Shown here in pieces: positions 1 through 5,252 of a stretch of 5,252 bases of DNA. The stretch covers positions 1 to 5,252 of the forward strand of contig JALHOI010000227.1 in assembly GCA_022843085.1 (NCBI GenBank). The letters run 5' to 3'. This DNA is from Pseudobdellovibrionaceae bacterium (GTDB lineage: Bacteria > Bdellovibrionota > Bdellovibrionia > Bdellovibrionales > JAMPXM01). The stretch's first letter is position 1. Every line of letters starts with the position of its first letter. The notes beneath the pieces were generated by a model. That model was not told the origin of the DNA. It made no database searches and saw only the letters and a program-made list of their open reading frames with translations. The position numbers and the translations under genes were made by a program.

Positions 1-1
1 G

Positions 2-2044
2 TACGGAATTTCGACGCTGAATGCTGACGAAACCATGGATCGCATGATGTTGCGAGTACTTGAGAACGGCGAAGCTTTACCTGAAAATGGTCGTCGGGCG
101 ATGAGTCAGCTACTTCAAGGTGGAATGCATCGAGTTGCCCTTCGAGCGGGGCTTTTCTTAATTAATAAAGATCTAAAGACGCTTTATGACAGCGAAGCCG
201 CAATTCTCGCTGATCGTCCGCTTACGACTGCCGAAATTTTTAAACATGCGGACGTGTTCGTTTCATCCGATGGAAGCACATCGAACTTTGCGCCGACGAT
301 CGCGCAAGCTGAAGAAATGGTTCACAAAAACCCGCTTCGAAGCGAAAGTCGTGCGCTTGTGCTCGCCGCGAGCAACCAACTCGTGCTGCCAGGCGAAGCC
401 GAAATGCTAAAGACGGTCCTCTTTCAATCTAAGCCCCTGACTATTGCCGTGCAGAAAATTGAAACAGCACTTTCTACGATTCCGGTTGGAACGGACAGCT
501 GGGCAAGTAAGACCACGCTCTATCGTACTCTCGTAAATTCACTGATCTACGACATGAAAGGCGGCTTTGGCGGGATGCTCGGCGCGCGTGAGGCACTCGT
601 CGCAGCTGTGATCGAGTTTGGCGACACTCAAGCGGCCGAGGTGATGATGCGTTCACTCACACTCGGCGCCGAATCTCAATATGGTCTTCACCTTGATCAA
701 ACTGGCAAGGCCCACGAAGCTTGGGCAAAGCTGTGGCGATTTGCCGAATCGCGAGAAAGGTGGACGCCTGAACTTGTTCGTTCAGTAACTGAACACCTCG
801 ATGAATTTACGAAAGCTGCGCGTGCTGGTCTGCCAAGTCAGACAAGCGCGCAGATCCTCACAAATTTGCAGTTGCTCGAGAAACAAAACCCGCCGTCGCT
901 TGAAGAGCTAAGTCGGTTCGTCGGCGGTGGCGGTAAGCAGATGAAAGTTTCTTTCGGCGATCACAGTGTCACGTTAGAAGCTGTCGAGAGCTCGGTCGAT
1001 GGACGCAACGTACGTACCCTAAAGGTCACCGAACCTAGCCGGCGCTATTCTTACCAGGGGCGCTGGCAAGATTTAGAAGAATCTCTGGCGAAGTTTGCGC
1101 GTGAACAAAGGTTCGCAGCCCTTGATTTTACAGATCTCGCCGGTTTGGACGAAGTCAAAGCACTTCGCCTTCGCGACGGCGTGTACCTGGTCGAAAAGGG
1201 GCATTGGAAAGAAAACCGAAGTTCACCAGACGGAAACTACAACCGACGCTTCGACTATTCGATCAACCTTCAAGATTCTACCCAATATAAAGCCATGAAT
1301 GTCGATACTCGTGCGATCGAGCTTGCGATTCGTAGCAGCCAAAACCCGAGCGAGGTTCGAATCGGTGATGTAGTTTTCAAAATTAGTAAAACAAGAGAGA
1401 CCGGTGTCACGGTCTTAGCGGTGAATTCACAGGGAATATCCGATGATCACTTGCGACGAGCAATGGAACTGCTCGAAACCGAAACGGCAAGGCTTAAATA
1501 TCCAAAACTCAGCTACAACGAAATGGCAGATCCGCGCATCAGCGCGCTACTCGATAAAAAACCGGGCTACGTTCGCACAGCTGGCAAACGTGTTTTACAA
1601 AACGGCCTGGCTCGGGTTGATTCGTCTCTCGCGCTTGACTTCACGATGCTCGATCAATTTCTGAAGTCTGATCGAATTGAATCAGCGGTACAGATCGGTC
1701 ATTTTAAGGCAACTCTAAGAAAAGCCCTTCTTGGCCTCCAAATCCGGCGAGTGGATTCGCTTAAGCCTGGATCCGGCGAGTACCCGGCTTTCTTGCGCAC
1801 AGTTGAGGAGCGAGCCCGTGCTGCTGGATACGACGCACTCATCGTCGATGTCGTCGATGACCCGAAACAATTTCTTTTCTATGAAAACAAGATGGGCTAC
1901 CAAATCAAAAAAGGTAGCGCACCCTCCGTGCGCTCCTACTTTACCCCCCTCAGCTCAAAATCAGTCCTCACGGCAGTGTCGGCCGATTCACTCAGCTGTC
2001 CCGGAGGATTTAGCGTTTTCGGTCTCACACCGCCGAAAAAATGA
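2..2044 (+). CDS. Large protein with three tandem GNAT-like modules (5' partial)
   Basis: The reading frame is open from the left edge, so this is the 3' part of a longer gene. The first ATG, at 35, has no Shine-Dalgarno sequence before it and the codons upstream of it are also open. Residue numbers below count from that ATG. Residues 1-290 look mostly alpha-helical, with no recognised family. A Gly run (297-300) leads into three diverged copies of one module, at about 305-392, 441-522 and 552-636. The third is the most convincing: a helix with EERARAAGY, a strand ALIVDVV, then FYENKMGY (615-622), which matches the usual FYxxxGF/Y end of GNAT acetyltransferases. A clear acetyl-CoA loop (Q/RxxGxG/A) is not visible in any copy, so catalysis is uncertain. 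The tail after 636 is Ser-rich. An inverted repeat, TTTTCGG/CCGAAAA, covers 2016-2039 at the gene end, but no T run follows it on the + strand. The GNAT call is inferred from motifs alone. Confidence 0.85.
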   Translation, partial: YGISTLNADETMDRMMLRVLENGEALPENGRRAMSQLLQGGMHRVALRAGLFLINKDLKTLYDSEAAILADRPLTTAEIFKHADVFVSSDGSTSNFAPTIAQAEEMVHKNPLRSESRALVLAASNQLVLPGEAEMLKTVLFQSKPLTIAVQKIETALSTIPVGTDSWASKTTLYRTLVNSLIYDMKGGFGGMLGAREALVAAVIEFGDTQAAEVMMRSLTLGAESQYGLHLDQTGKAHEAWAKLWRFAESRERWTPELVRSVTEHLDEFTKAARAGLPSQTSAQILTNLQLLEKQNPPSLEELSRFVGGGGKQMKVSFGDHSVTLEAVESSVDGRNVRTLKVTEPSRRYSYQGRWQDLEESLAKFAREQRFAALDFTDLAGLDEVKALRLRDGVYLVEKGHWKENRSSPDGNYNRRFDYSINLQDSTQYKAMNVDTRAIELAIRSSQNPSEVRIGDVVFKISKTRETGVTVLAVNSQGISDDHLRRAMELLETETARLKYPKLSYNEMADPRISALLDKKPGYVRTAGKRVLQNGLARVDSSLALDFTMLDQFLKSDRIESAVQIGHFKATLRKALLGLQIRRVDSLKPGSGEYPAFLRTVEERARAAGYDALIVDVVDDPKQFLFYENKMGYQIKKGSAPSVRSYFTPLSSKSVLTAVSADSLSCPGGFSVFGLTPPKK
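947..1942 (+). repeat. Three diverged tandem protein modules (GNAT-like)
   Basis: Three stretches of the encoded protein share one order of elements. Each opens with a strand: FGDHSVTL (307-314), IGDVVFKI (443-450) and IGHFKATL (554-561). A second strand follows: VRTLKV (326-331), VTVLAV (458-463) and LLGLQIRRV (565-573). Next comes a charged helix, at about 347-358, 473-487 and 584-598. A third strand follows: AALDFTD (361-367), PKLSYNE (490-496) and ALIVDVV (601-607). Each ends with a short helix closing at a G-V-Y or G-Y: 382-384, 511-512 and 621-622. The copies are about 110-135 residues apart. The similarity is at the protein level only; no DNA repeat is visible, so any duplication is old. 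The alignment was made by eye. Confidence 0.5.
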
Positions 2045-2141
2045 GCGTTCGGTCGTGAAGCGACGCGAAAGTCTTACGAGTCCCGTCGAGACCGTGAGAA
2101 ACCCATGGTAAACGTCGCTCTCCTCATTAACGAGAAACCAG

Positions 2142-2148
2142 GTGGAGA
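2142..2148 (+). promoter_or_regulatory. Ribosome binding site that fixes the start at 2156
   Basis: GTGGAGA contains a GGAG core that ends 8 bases before the ATG at 2156. The in-frame ATG at 2105, 17 codons upstream, has no comparable site and would put a hydrophilic extension ahead of the signal peptide. Confidence 0.75.
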
Positions 2149-2155
2149 CTCACAT

Positions 2156-2704
2156 ATGAAATCAACGTTAACTTCAATTCTTCTAGTTTCTGTAGCGACG
2201 GCAATGCTGACAACCGGCGCCACCGCGCAGGCGGCACCCGAGCTCTACTTTGTCGAGCCGATGATCTGCAAAGGAACGGTCAACCTTCGGCCGCCAGGCT
2301 GGGCTTCGTCTTACGATCAGGCCGGCGTAAAAATCACGTCGTTCAGATCTGTGCGCAAAGACTGCTCGACCGCTAACTCTTCCGCAACTTACACCACTTA
2401 TTTTGAGGCGAAGACAGCTGTCGTCGTCGACAAATCTCTTGAAATTTCGGGCTGGTATAGCAGCGCGCTTGTGAAGAATGGCGACAAGGTCACGACTCCG
2501 AACGGTGCCTGGCCGCGACCCATGCAACTTCAGATCACCAGCAGCAAAATTTCGGGTGGGGTTCGCACCGACACTCTTGAAGGGCGTGAAGCGATTTTTA
2601 ACAAAGATGGCAAAGAGTACTACTACGATCACGTTTGCGAAGCGATCGTGGTCGATGAAGCTTCGACTGTCTTGAACAACACCACACAGTGCGCGAACCC
2701 GTAG
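2156..2704 (+). CDS. Secreted hypothetical protein with four cysteines
   Basis: This encodes a 182-residue protein of unrecognised family. Residues 1-26 form a Sec signal peptide: a Lys at position 2, a hydrophobic stretch from about 5 to 19, and AQA at 24-26 giving likely cleavage before Ala27. The mature part is about 156 residues and has four cysteines, at 38, 70, 161 and 179. Two disulfides in the periplasm or outside the cell are therefore plausible. No lipobox is present, so it is not a lipoprotein. The mature chain is rich in Ser, Thr and Tyr and appears mainly beta-stranded (for example KTAVVVDKSLEISGWYSS at 86-103), with no catalytic motif. It starts 111 bases after the stop of the upstream gene, so it may be cotranscribed or have its own promoter; no convincing promoter was found in the gap. 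The start is supported by the ribosome binding site and the signal peptide. Confidence 0.85.
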   Translation: MKSTLTSILLVSVATAMLTTGATAQAAPELYFVEPMICKGTVNLRPPGWASSYDQAGVKITSFRSVRKDCSTANSSATYTTYFEAKTAVVVDKSLEISGWYSSALVKNGDKVTTPNGAWPRPMQLQITSSKISGGVRTDTLEGREAIFNKDGKEYYYDHVCEAIVVDEASTVLNNTTQCANP

Positions 2705-2728
2705 TTACCGCAACGTACGCCGACTTTA

Positions 2729-2740
2729 AAAACGCGTTTT
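2729..2740. repeat. Perfect 12-base palindrome
   Basis: AAAACGCGTTTT lies 24 bases after the stop codon of the secreted-protein gene. It ends in four T on either strand, but with no loop and only a CGCG core it would make a poor terminator hairpin. It could be a protein-binding site or chance. Confidence 0.35.
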
Positions 2741-2888
2741 CTCGCCCCCAATATTCTGAATCTGAAGCGTTACATGTCTTGGTCACAGCGTGTTCGCAAT
2801 CGCGCAGCTCGAGAAACAGCCCGAAGGCGTCTCGAGGTGTGCCCGAAGAAAACGGAACTCTTTTTTTTCCTGCCGTGACCAAGACACA

Positions 2889-2902
2889 CGATCATCTGAT
2901 CG
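2889..2902. repeat. Short dyad CGATCA-TC-TGATCG
   Basis: Two perfect 6-base arms flank a 2-base centre. This is the geometry of an operator for a dimeric regulator rather than of an RNA hairpin, since a 2-base loop is too tight. No nearby start codon gives it an obvious target. Confidence 0.3.
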
Positions 2903-2937
2903 GGGTAGAAAGAGTCATTGCGCGCACGCAACAACGC

Positions 2938-2958
2938 CGCCCCTCTCATTGAGGGGCG
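2938..2958. repeat. Perfect 8-bp GC-rich hairpin
   Basis: The arms CGCCCCTC and GAGGGGCG pair fully around the 5-base loop TCATT. Stem and loop size fit an intrinsic terminator, but neither strand has a T run directly after it. It lies 234 bases past the end of the upstream gene. It may be an unusual terminator without a U tract, an RNA-stabilising 3' structure, or part of a small RNA. Confidence 0.5.
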
Positions 2959-3011
2959 AAATGCTGCGCGGATAGCGACAACAGACGCAGTGTTTTAAAT
3001 TGCGCCGCTTG

Positions 3012-3044
3012 GCCACACGACTCTCAATGTCTCATCGGTGTGGC
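3012..3044. repeat. Imperfect hairpin downstream of the Lcl_C-like gene
   Basis: The arms GCCACAC (3012-3018) and GTGTGGC (3038-3044) pair perfectly. A further GA/TC pairing is possible past a bulged G, leaving a loop of about 15 bases. It begins 69 bases past the end of the minus-strand gene, so it could serve as that transcript's 3' structure. On the minus strand the stem is followed by mixed sequence and no T run. Confidence 0.35.
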
Positions 3045-3112
3045 GGGGGTCGCTTCCGCAGCAGAAGCAATCGGATAGCACGTTTCAATCGACGGCGATG
3101 CGTACACTCATT

Positions 3113-3652
3113 CTAGGGACCGACAACACAGCGGACGCTATCATACGAGTGTCGATAGAGAGTGTGGCCGACATGACCGTAGTTGTAGCCAGAGAAGACG
3201 AATGCGCGTTCTGGGCTCTTCGGATCGACCGAAGAGGTCCAAAGCAAATCGAATGGATCTGTATGTCTATCGTCAAGCGCATTTCGCATTTCGCCTTGGC
3301 CTCTATAAGTAAGATAGGGGCCAAAGCTCGCTTCGGCATGATCGAAATTTCGTATTAGACTTTCGAACTCTATCTTCGTCGGCAATCTAGCGCCAATGTC
3401 CCTGCAGACAGTTGCCGCTCTCGAGCTTTCCACTTCAACTTGGTGGCGGCTTGCGGCATCCGTTTCAAGAGTACATTTCTTAGGATCATAATTTCCATTC
3501 GAGTCCACGCAGCCATTTGAGAAAATACCTTGTCTTTCGCTCCAAGAAACTTTGTTAAGGCGGTCCGTGTAGACCCCAGTAAACTGCTTCGTGGCAATGG
3601 AGTGCGCGGTTGAAGAGAGAACCATCATGATTGCCGCAACGACGAGATTCAA
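3113..3652 (-). CDS. Secreted Lcl_C/DUF1566-like protein
   Basis: This encodes 179 residues. The start is TTG at 3652. An in-frame stop lies a few codons upstream with no other start between them, and AAGGGG sits 5 bases before the TTG. Residues 1-20 form a short hydrophobic signal peptide with likely cleavage after HSIA; it lacks the usual basic N-terminus. The mature protein carries the landmarks of the Lcl C-terminal (DUF1566) family, which is related to the C-type-lectin/FGE fold. These are Cys83 just before GARLPTKIEFESLI (87-100), LWTSSVD (137-143) and a closing YDSVRCVV (170-177). Cysteines at 48, 60, 83 and 175 allow two disulfides. Family members are usually exported and their function is mostly unknown; binding or adhesion is only a guess. 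The upstream gene on the same strand is 270 bases away, with a candidate promoter between them, so this gene is probably transcribed on its own. Confidence 0.82.
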   Translation of the reverse strand: MNLVVAAIMMVLSSTAHSIATKQFTGVYTDRLNKVSWSERQGIFSNGCVDSNGNYDPKKCTLETDAASRHQVEVESSRAATVCRDIGARLPTKIEFESLIRNFDHAEASFGPYLTYRGQGEMRNALDDRHTDPFDLLWTSSVDPKSPERAFVFSGYNYGHVGHTLYRHSYDSVRCVVGP

Positions 3653-3657
3653 TTCAA

Positions 3658-3663
3658 CCCCTT
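3658..3663 (-). promoter_or_regulatory. Ribosome binding site for a TTG start
   Basis: AAGGGG on the minus strand ends 5 bases before the TTG at 3652. It decides the start of the Lcl_C-like gene, because no ATG or GTG lies between the upstream in-frame stop and the signal peptide. Confidence 0.65.
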
Positions 3664-3664
3664 T

Positions 3665-3874
3665 TTAATTACCGTTGTCTGCCAACTCCATTGCTAACAC
3701 GCGTTTGCGATCAATGCCGATTTCTCTCTCTCGGTCCGGTATTTTGAAATGATTATCTCGATTTGGTTTAAACAAAACAAAGTCGGTTGCGCATCCGCAT
3801 CTCATTCGTGAAATTAGGAAACTGACGAGCGGTAAACACGATGGGTGCCGACCATTCTTTCGATCATCGACCAA
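3665..3874 (-). CDS. Doubtful small ORF between two secreted-protein genes
   Basis: This possible 69-residue product begins with TTG and has no Shine-Dalgarno sequence. A shorter version could start at Met24. It is basic and charged toward the end (for example PDREREIGIDRKRV) and matches no family I recognise. In its favour, it stops 12 bases before the next gene's TTG, and it continues in the same frame as the upstream gene after that gene's stop at 3923-3925. Against it, it has no ribosome binding site and a good promoter match lies inside it at 3752-3780. It is more likely leader and promoter DNA than a gene. Confidence 0.18.
   Translation of the reverse strand: MVDDRKNGRHPSCLPLVSFLISRMRCGCATDFVLFKPNRDNHFKIPDREREIGIDRKRVLAMELADNGN
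3752..3780 (-). promoter_or_regulatory. Candidate sigma-70 promoter for the Lcl_C-like gene
   Basis: On the minus strand, TTGTTT (3775-3780) as -35 and GATAAT (3752-3757) as -10 are separated by exactly 17 bases. The -10 matches TATAAT at five of six positions and the -35 matches TTGACA at three of six. Transcription would begin near 3745, giving a leader of about 90 bases before the TTG. Confidence 0.45.
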
Positions 3875-3922
3875 GTTCGCGCAACGAAGATAGCTTTGAC
3901 CGAGCAGCTCAAACTTTAAATT

Positions 3923-4645
3923 TTACCGCGACGAAGGGCCTGGGTCCGCGGCGTCGGCAGGAGCCCAAAGTGATTGGTTTTCTTGTGTCGTCAAAAATTC
4001 TACGACTCGCTTTTCTTCGCCGGTCGCGTGGTTTTCTAGGAATTTTCGTTGGTCGAAGGCCGACGACACACTCATTGAATTCAGCTCGTCGAGACTTCGA
4101 ATGCAGTTTTTCGTAGGGTTGGCGGCGTCGACTTGAACGAGAAAGTCCTCGGCACGTAGCGACCGATCGTCCCGAGCACGTTTCGAAGCGTATCGCGTGC
4201 TGACCTTAGTTGTCGCGAGATAGACGAACCCAGCCTGTCCACCATTTGTTGCATCATAGGGAAAAGCGACATTCACATACGATAAAATTTCGATCGATCT
4301 TCCGTCTGTTCCGTCAAAAAGTTTTGGCGCTACATAGGGGTTACTATCTTTAGCAAAAATCGCTGTTCCTCGAAGTCCTCGAATCAAACGCCATCGTTCT
4401 TGACCCGACACAGTGTGGCTTCCTGCTTTCAATGGCTCGGCTTGAAATGTCGCCACTATTTTTTTAAAGTTTTCGAGTCCCTTTTTTTCGGCCTCCTGCC
4501 TGATTCGACTTTTGCAAATCGTTTCAAATTCCGAGAATGGCATCCAGGCGGCCTGTGCGGAGTTTGCAATGCCAGAGACTGCGAGCATCGAAATCGTGAG
4601 AAACGTCAGCGTCACGACCGGCGTAAACTTCAGCGCTACTTTCAC
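3923..4645 (-). CDS. Secreted hypothetical protein
   Basis: This encodes 240 residues of unrecognised family. It starts with GTG at 4645, with GGGAG (4652-4656) six bases upstream. Residues 1-32 form a clear Sec signal peptide: Lys2 and Lys6, a hydrophobic core from about 9 to 27, and AQA at 30-32 giving cleavage before Ala33. The mature protein is about 208 residues with two cysteines, 44 and 181, which may pair. A helical, charged segment (about 40-68) precedes a likely beta-rich middle (about 82-150, for example FVYLATTKVSTRYAS at 140-154) and a helical C-terminal third. The last dozen residues are a low-complexity Ala/Asp/Pro/Ser tail. No catalytic motif or lipobox is seen. It is divergent from the membrane-protein gene at 4965 and lies upstream of the Lcl_C-like gene on the same strand. 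The signal peptide and ribosome binding site make the start reliable. Confidence 0.8.
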   Translation of the reverse strand: MKVALKFTPVVTLTFLTISMLAVSGIANSAQAAWMPFSEFETICKSRIRQEAEKKGLENFKKIVATFQAEPLKAGSHTVSGQERWRLIRGLRGTAIFAKDSNPYVAPKLFDGTDGRSIEILSYVNVAFPYDATNGGQAGFVYLATTKVSTRYASKRARDDRSLRAEDFLVQVDAANPTKNCIRSLDELNSMSVSSAFDQRKFLENHATGEEKRVVEFLTTQENQSLWAPADAADPGPSSR

Positions 4646-4651
4646 AATAGA

Positions 4652-4656
4652 CTCCC
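4652..4656 (-). promoter_or_regulatory. Ribosome binding site for a GTG start
   Basis: GGGAG on the minus strand ends 6 bases before the GTG at 4645. The signal peptide begins immediately at that codon. Confidence 0.6.
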
Positions 4657-4723
4657 GTTGATTGGTTGTATGTCATCCGTAAACAGCATCCTCTAAGCCA
4701 GGCCTTTATGGATCTCATCCGGT

Positions 4724-4752
4724 TTGGCGCCCGCTTGGACAAAGCGCGCCAA
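4724..4752. repeat. 11-bp hairpin with a 2-base bulge
   Basis: On the + strand, TTGGCGC (4724-4730) pairs with GCGCCAA (4746-4752). Inside it, GCTT (4733-4736) pairs with AAGC (4742-4745) around the loop GGACA, with CC at 4731-4732 bulged out. No T run follows on either strand. It lies between divergent start codons, next to a TTGACA on the minus strand, so an operator-like dyad or a leader structure is more likely than a terminator. Confidence 0.5.
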
Positions 4753-4832
4753 CGCCTGTCAAAATATTAGTCAGTTAGATTGAGGGTCGAGACTGACCGA
4801 GAAGGGCAAAGTCGGCAGAGGCCTGATCGTTC

Positions 4833-4865
4833 GCCGGCGAGTTGTCGACGTAGATACTCGCCGGC
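4833..4865. repeat. Perfect 10-bp GC-rich inverted repeat
   Basis: GCCGGCGAGT (4833-4842) and ACTCGCCGGC (4856-4865) are exact complements around a 13-base loop that itself contains the palindrome GTCGAC. The left arm lies within a 10-base palindrome, TCGCCGGCGA (4831-4840). No T run follows on either strand. It lies 100 bases upstream of the membrane-protein start, so it may be a 5' leader structure or a regulator-binding dyad. Confidence 0.55.
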
Positions 4866-4953
4866 ACCTGAATTAGGTTTCAAAAAAAGGTCGTCTGCTC
4901 ATAAGCCGGCCTGTTGCCACTGTTTTTCTACACAGCGCCGAAAACCGACGCTA

Positions 4954-4960
4954 GAGGTGA
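4954..4960 (+). promoter_or_regulatory. Ribosome binding site for the membrane-protein gene
   Basis: GAGGTGA ends four bases before the ATG at 4965, and its GAGG core is seven bases away. This supports 4965 as the start. Confidence 0.7.
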
Positions 4961-4964
4961 ACGT

Positions 4965-5252
4965 ATGAGAACTTTGATTCTAGCAGCACCCCCTCTAATT
5001 TTTTTGCTTGGTTTCGCCCATTCCGTTTTGGGTGAGTTTTTGATTTTTCGACATCTCCGCAAGAACGGTCGCTGGATAGATACGGGTCTTAGCGGACTGA
5101 AGGTTCAACAGATTCGAGCTCTATGGAGTACGTGGCATCTGCTCACTATTCTTGGTTGGTCTGTCGCATTAATATTAACTGTGAATAGTTATGTTTTTCC
5201 GTCTGCGTATAGAAATGTTCAAGCTATAGTTATTGACACTTTATTCGCTACT
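4965..5252 (+). CDS. Integral membrane protein (3' partial)
   Basis: ATG at 4965 opens a frame that runs 96 codons without a stop to the window end. Residues 4-22 form a first hydrophobic segment. A basic, polar loop follows (about 29-50), then a second membrane segment at about 58-75, and the sequence is turning hydrophobic again at the edge (86-94). Conserved-looking residues are HSxLGE (19-24), Arg51, Trp54 and WH at 57-58. This pattern, a His and Glu in the first helix and R-x-x-W-x-x-W-H at the start of the second, reminds me of a family of small uncharacterised four-helix bacterial membrane proteins; I cannot name it with certainty. The DNA becomes A+T-rich (about one third G+C over the last 92 bases) and uses ATA and TTA codons that are rare in the first gene of the window. 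It is transcribed away from the secreted-protein gene at 4645. Confidence 0.78.
   Translation, partial: MRTLILAAPPLIFLLGFAHSVLGEFLIFRHLRKNGRWIDTGLSGLKVQQIRALWSTWHLLTILGWSVALILTVNSYVFPSAYRNVQAIVIDTLFAT

Larger units (their letters stand above)
2705..3112. other. Gene-free gap between convergent genes
   Basis: This 408-base stretch separates two genes that point at each other. Open frames here lack ribosome binding sites and resemble no known protein. It contains several inverted repeats, listed separately, and a run of eight T at 2861-2868. That T run is not directly preceded by a stable stem, so no canonical intrinsic terminator can be assigned to either flanking gene. Confidence 0.6.
4646..4964. 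other. Divergent intergenic region rich in hairpins
   Basis: This stretch of 319 bases separates divergent genes and should hold promoters for both. A perfect TTGACA lies on the minus strand at 4757-4762, but at the expected spacing the -10 position reads TCCAAG, so no complete promoter can be called. Two strong hairpins are listed separately. Weaker pairings also exist: GTCAGT (4770-4775) with ACTGAC (4792-4797), and CTGACCGA (4793-4800) with TCGGCAG (4812-4818) past one bulged base. The hexamer GCCGGC occurs three times, at 4833, 4860 and 4905. No convincing gene was found. Confidence 0.6.

Noticed and set aside
35..37. ATG at 35 as the start of the large protein
   Set aside because: No Shine-Dalgarno sequence lies before it and the same frame is open to the left edge, so the gene most likely begins outside the window.
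2105..2155. Upstream ATG start for the 182-residue secreted protein
   Set aside because: It would add 17 residues before a good signal peptide and has no ribosome binding site, while the ATG at 2156 has one.
2861..2868. Run of eight T as an intrinsic terminator
   Set aside because: No stable stem lies directly before it on the + strand. The nearest pairing, CTCGAG at 2808-2813 with 2831-2836, ends 24 bases earlier.
2689..2952. Plus-strand 87-residue frame in the convergent gap
   Set aside because: It begins inside the previous gene in another frame, has no ribosome binding site, and its composition looks non-coding.
3012..3092. Hammerhead-ribozyme-like pieces (minus-strand CCGATGAG and a GAAAC nearby)
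   Set aside because: The core does not match CUGANGA and the order and spacing of pieces cannot form the three-stem fold.
3841..4116. Plus-strand 91-residue frame opposite the 240-residue gene
   Set aside because: It overlaps the well-supported minus-strand gene, which has a signal peptide and ribosome binding site; this frame has neither.
4780..4968. 62-residue frame whose stop overlaps the ATG at 4965 (ATGA)
   Set aside because: The overlap resembles translational coupling, but the TTG start has no ribosome binding site. The product is an Arg/Cys-rich string typical of non-coding DNA, and the region is dominated by hairpins.

Overview
This window looks like chromosomal DNA of a Gram-negative bacterium with middling G+C, about 50% in the coding parts sampled. 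Three complete genes encode small proteins with Sec-type signal peptides. Ribosome binding sites are purine-rich, and two neighbouring genes start with non-ATG codons. A secreted Lcl_C/DUF1566-like protein beside lineage-specific exported proteins would suit a Bdellovibrionota or other deltaproteobacterial-type genome. That placement is an impression from protein style; no marker gene is present.

Layout: (1) Positions 2-2044 (+) hold the 3' part of a large gene that is open at the left edge. The visible part has an alpha-helical N-terminal region of about 290 residues and then three diverged tandem copies of a GNAT-like (N-acetyltransferase-fold) module. The last copy is the clearest. (2) Positions 2156-2704 (+) encode a 182-residue secreted protein with four cysteines and no recognised family. 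(3) Positions 2705-3112 form a gene-free gap between convergent genes, with several inverted repeats. (4) Positions 3113-3652 (-) encode a secreted Lcl_C/DUF1566-like protein starting at TTG, with a candidate promoter at 3752-3780. (5) Positions 3923-4645 (-) encode an unrecognised secreted protein starting at GTG. A doubtful small ORF lies between it and the Lcl_C-like gene. (6) Positions 4646-4964 are a divergent intergenic region with two strong hairpins. (7) Positions 4965-5252 (+) hold the 5' part of a gene for an integral membrane protein, truncated by the window end and noticeably richer in A+T.

No RNA gene, insertion sequence, CRISPR array or replication origin was seen. The genes do not form an evident pathway. 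What they share is export to the envelope. The two observations most worth following up are the triplicated GNAT-like architecture in the first gene and the structured divergent intergenic region near the right end.
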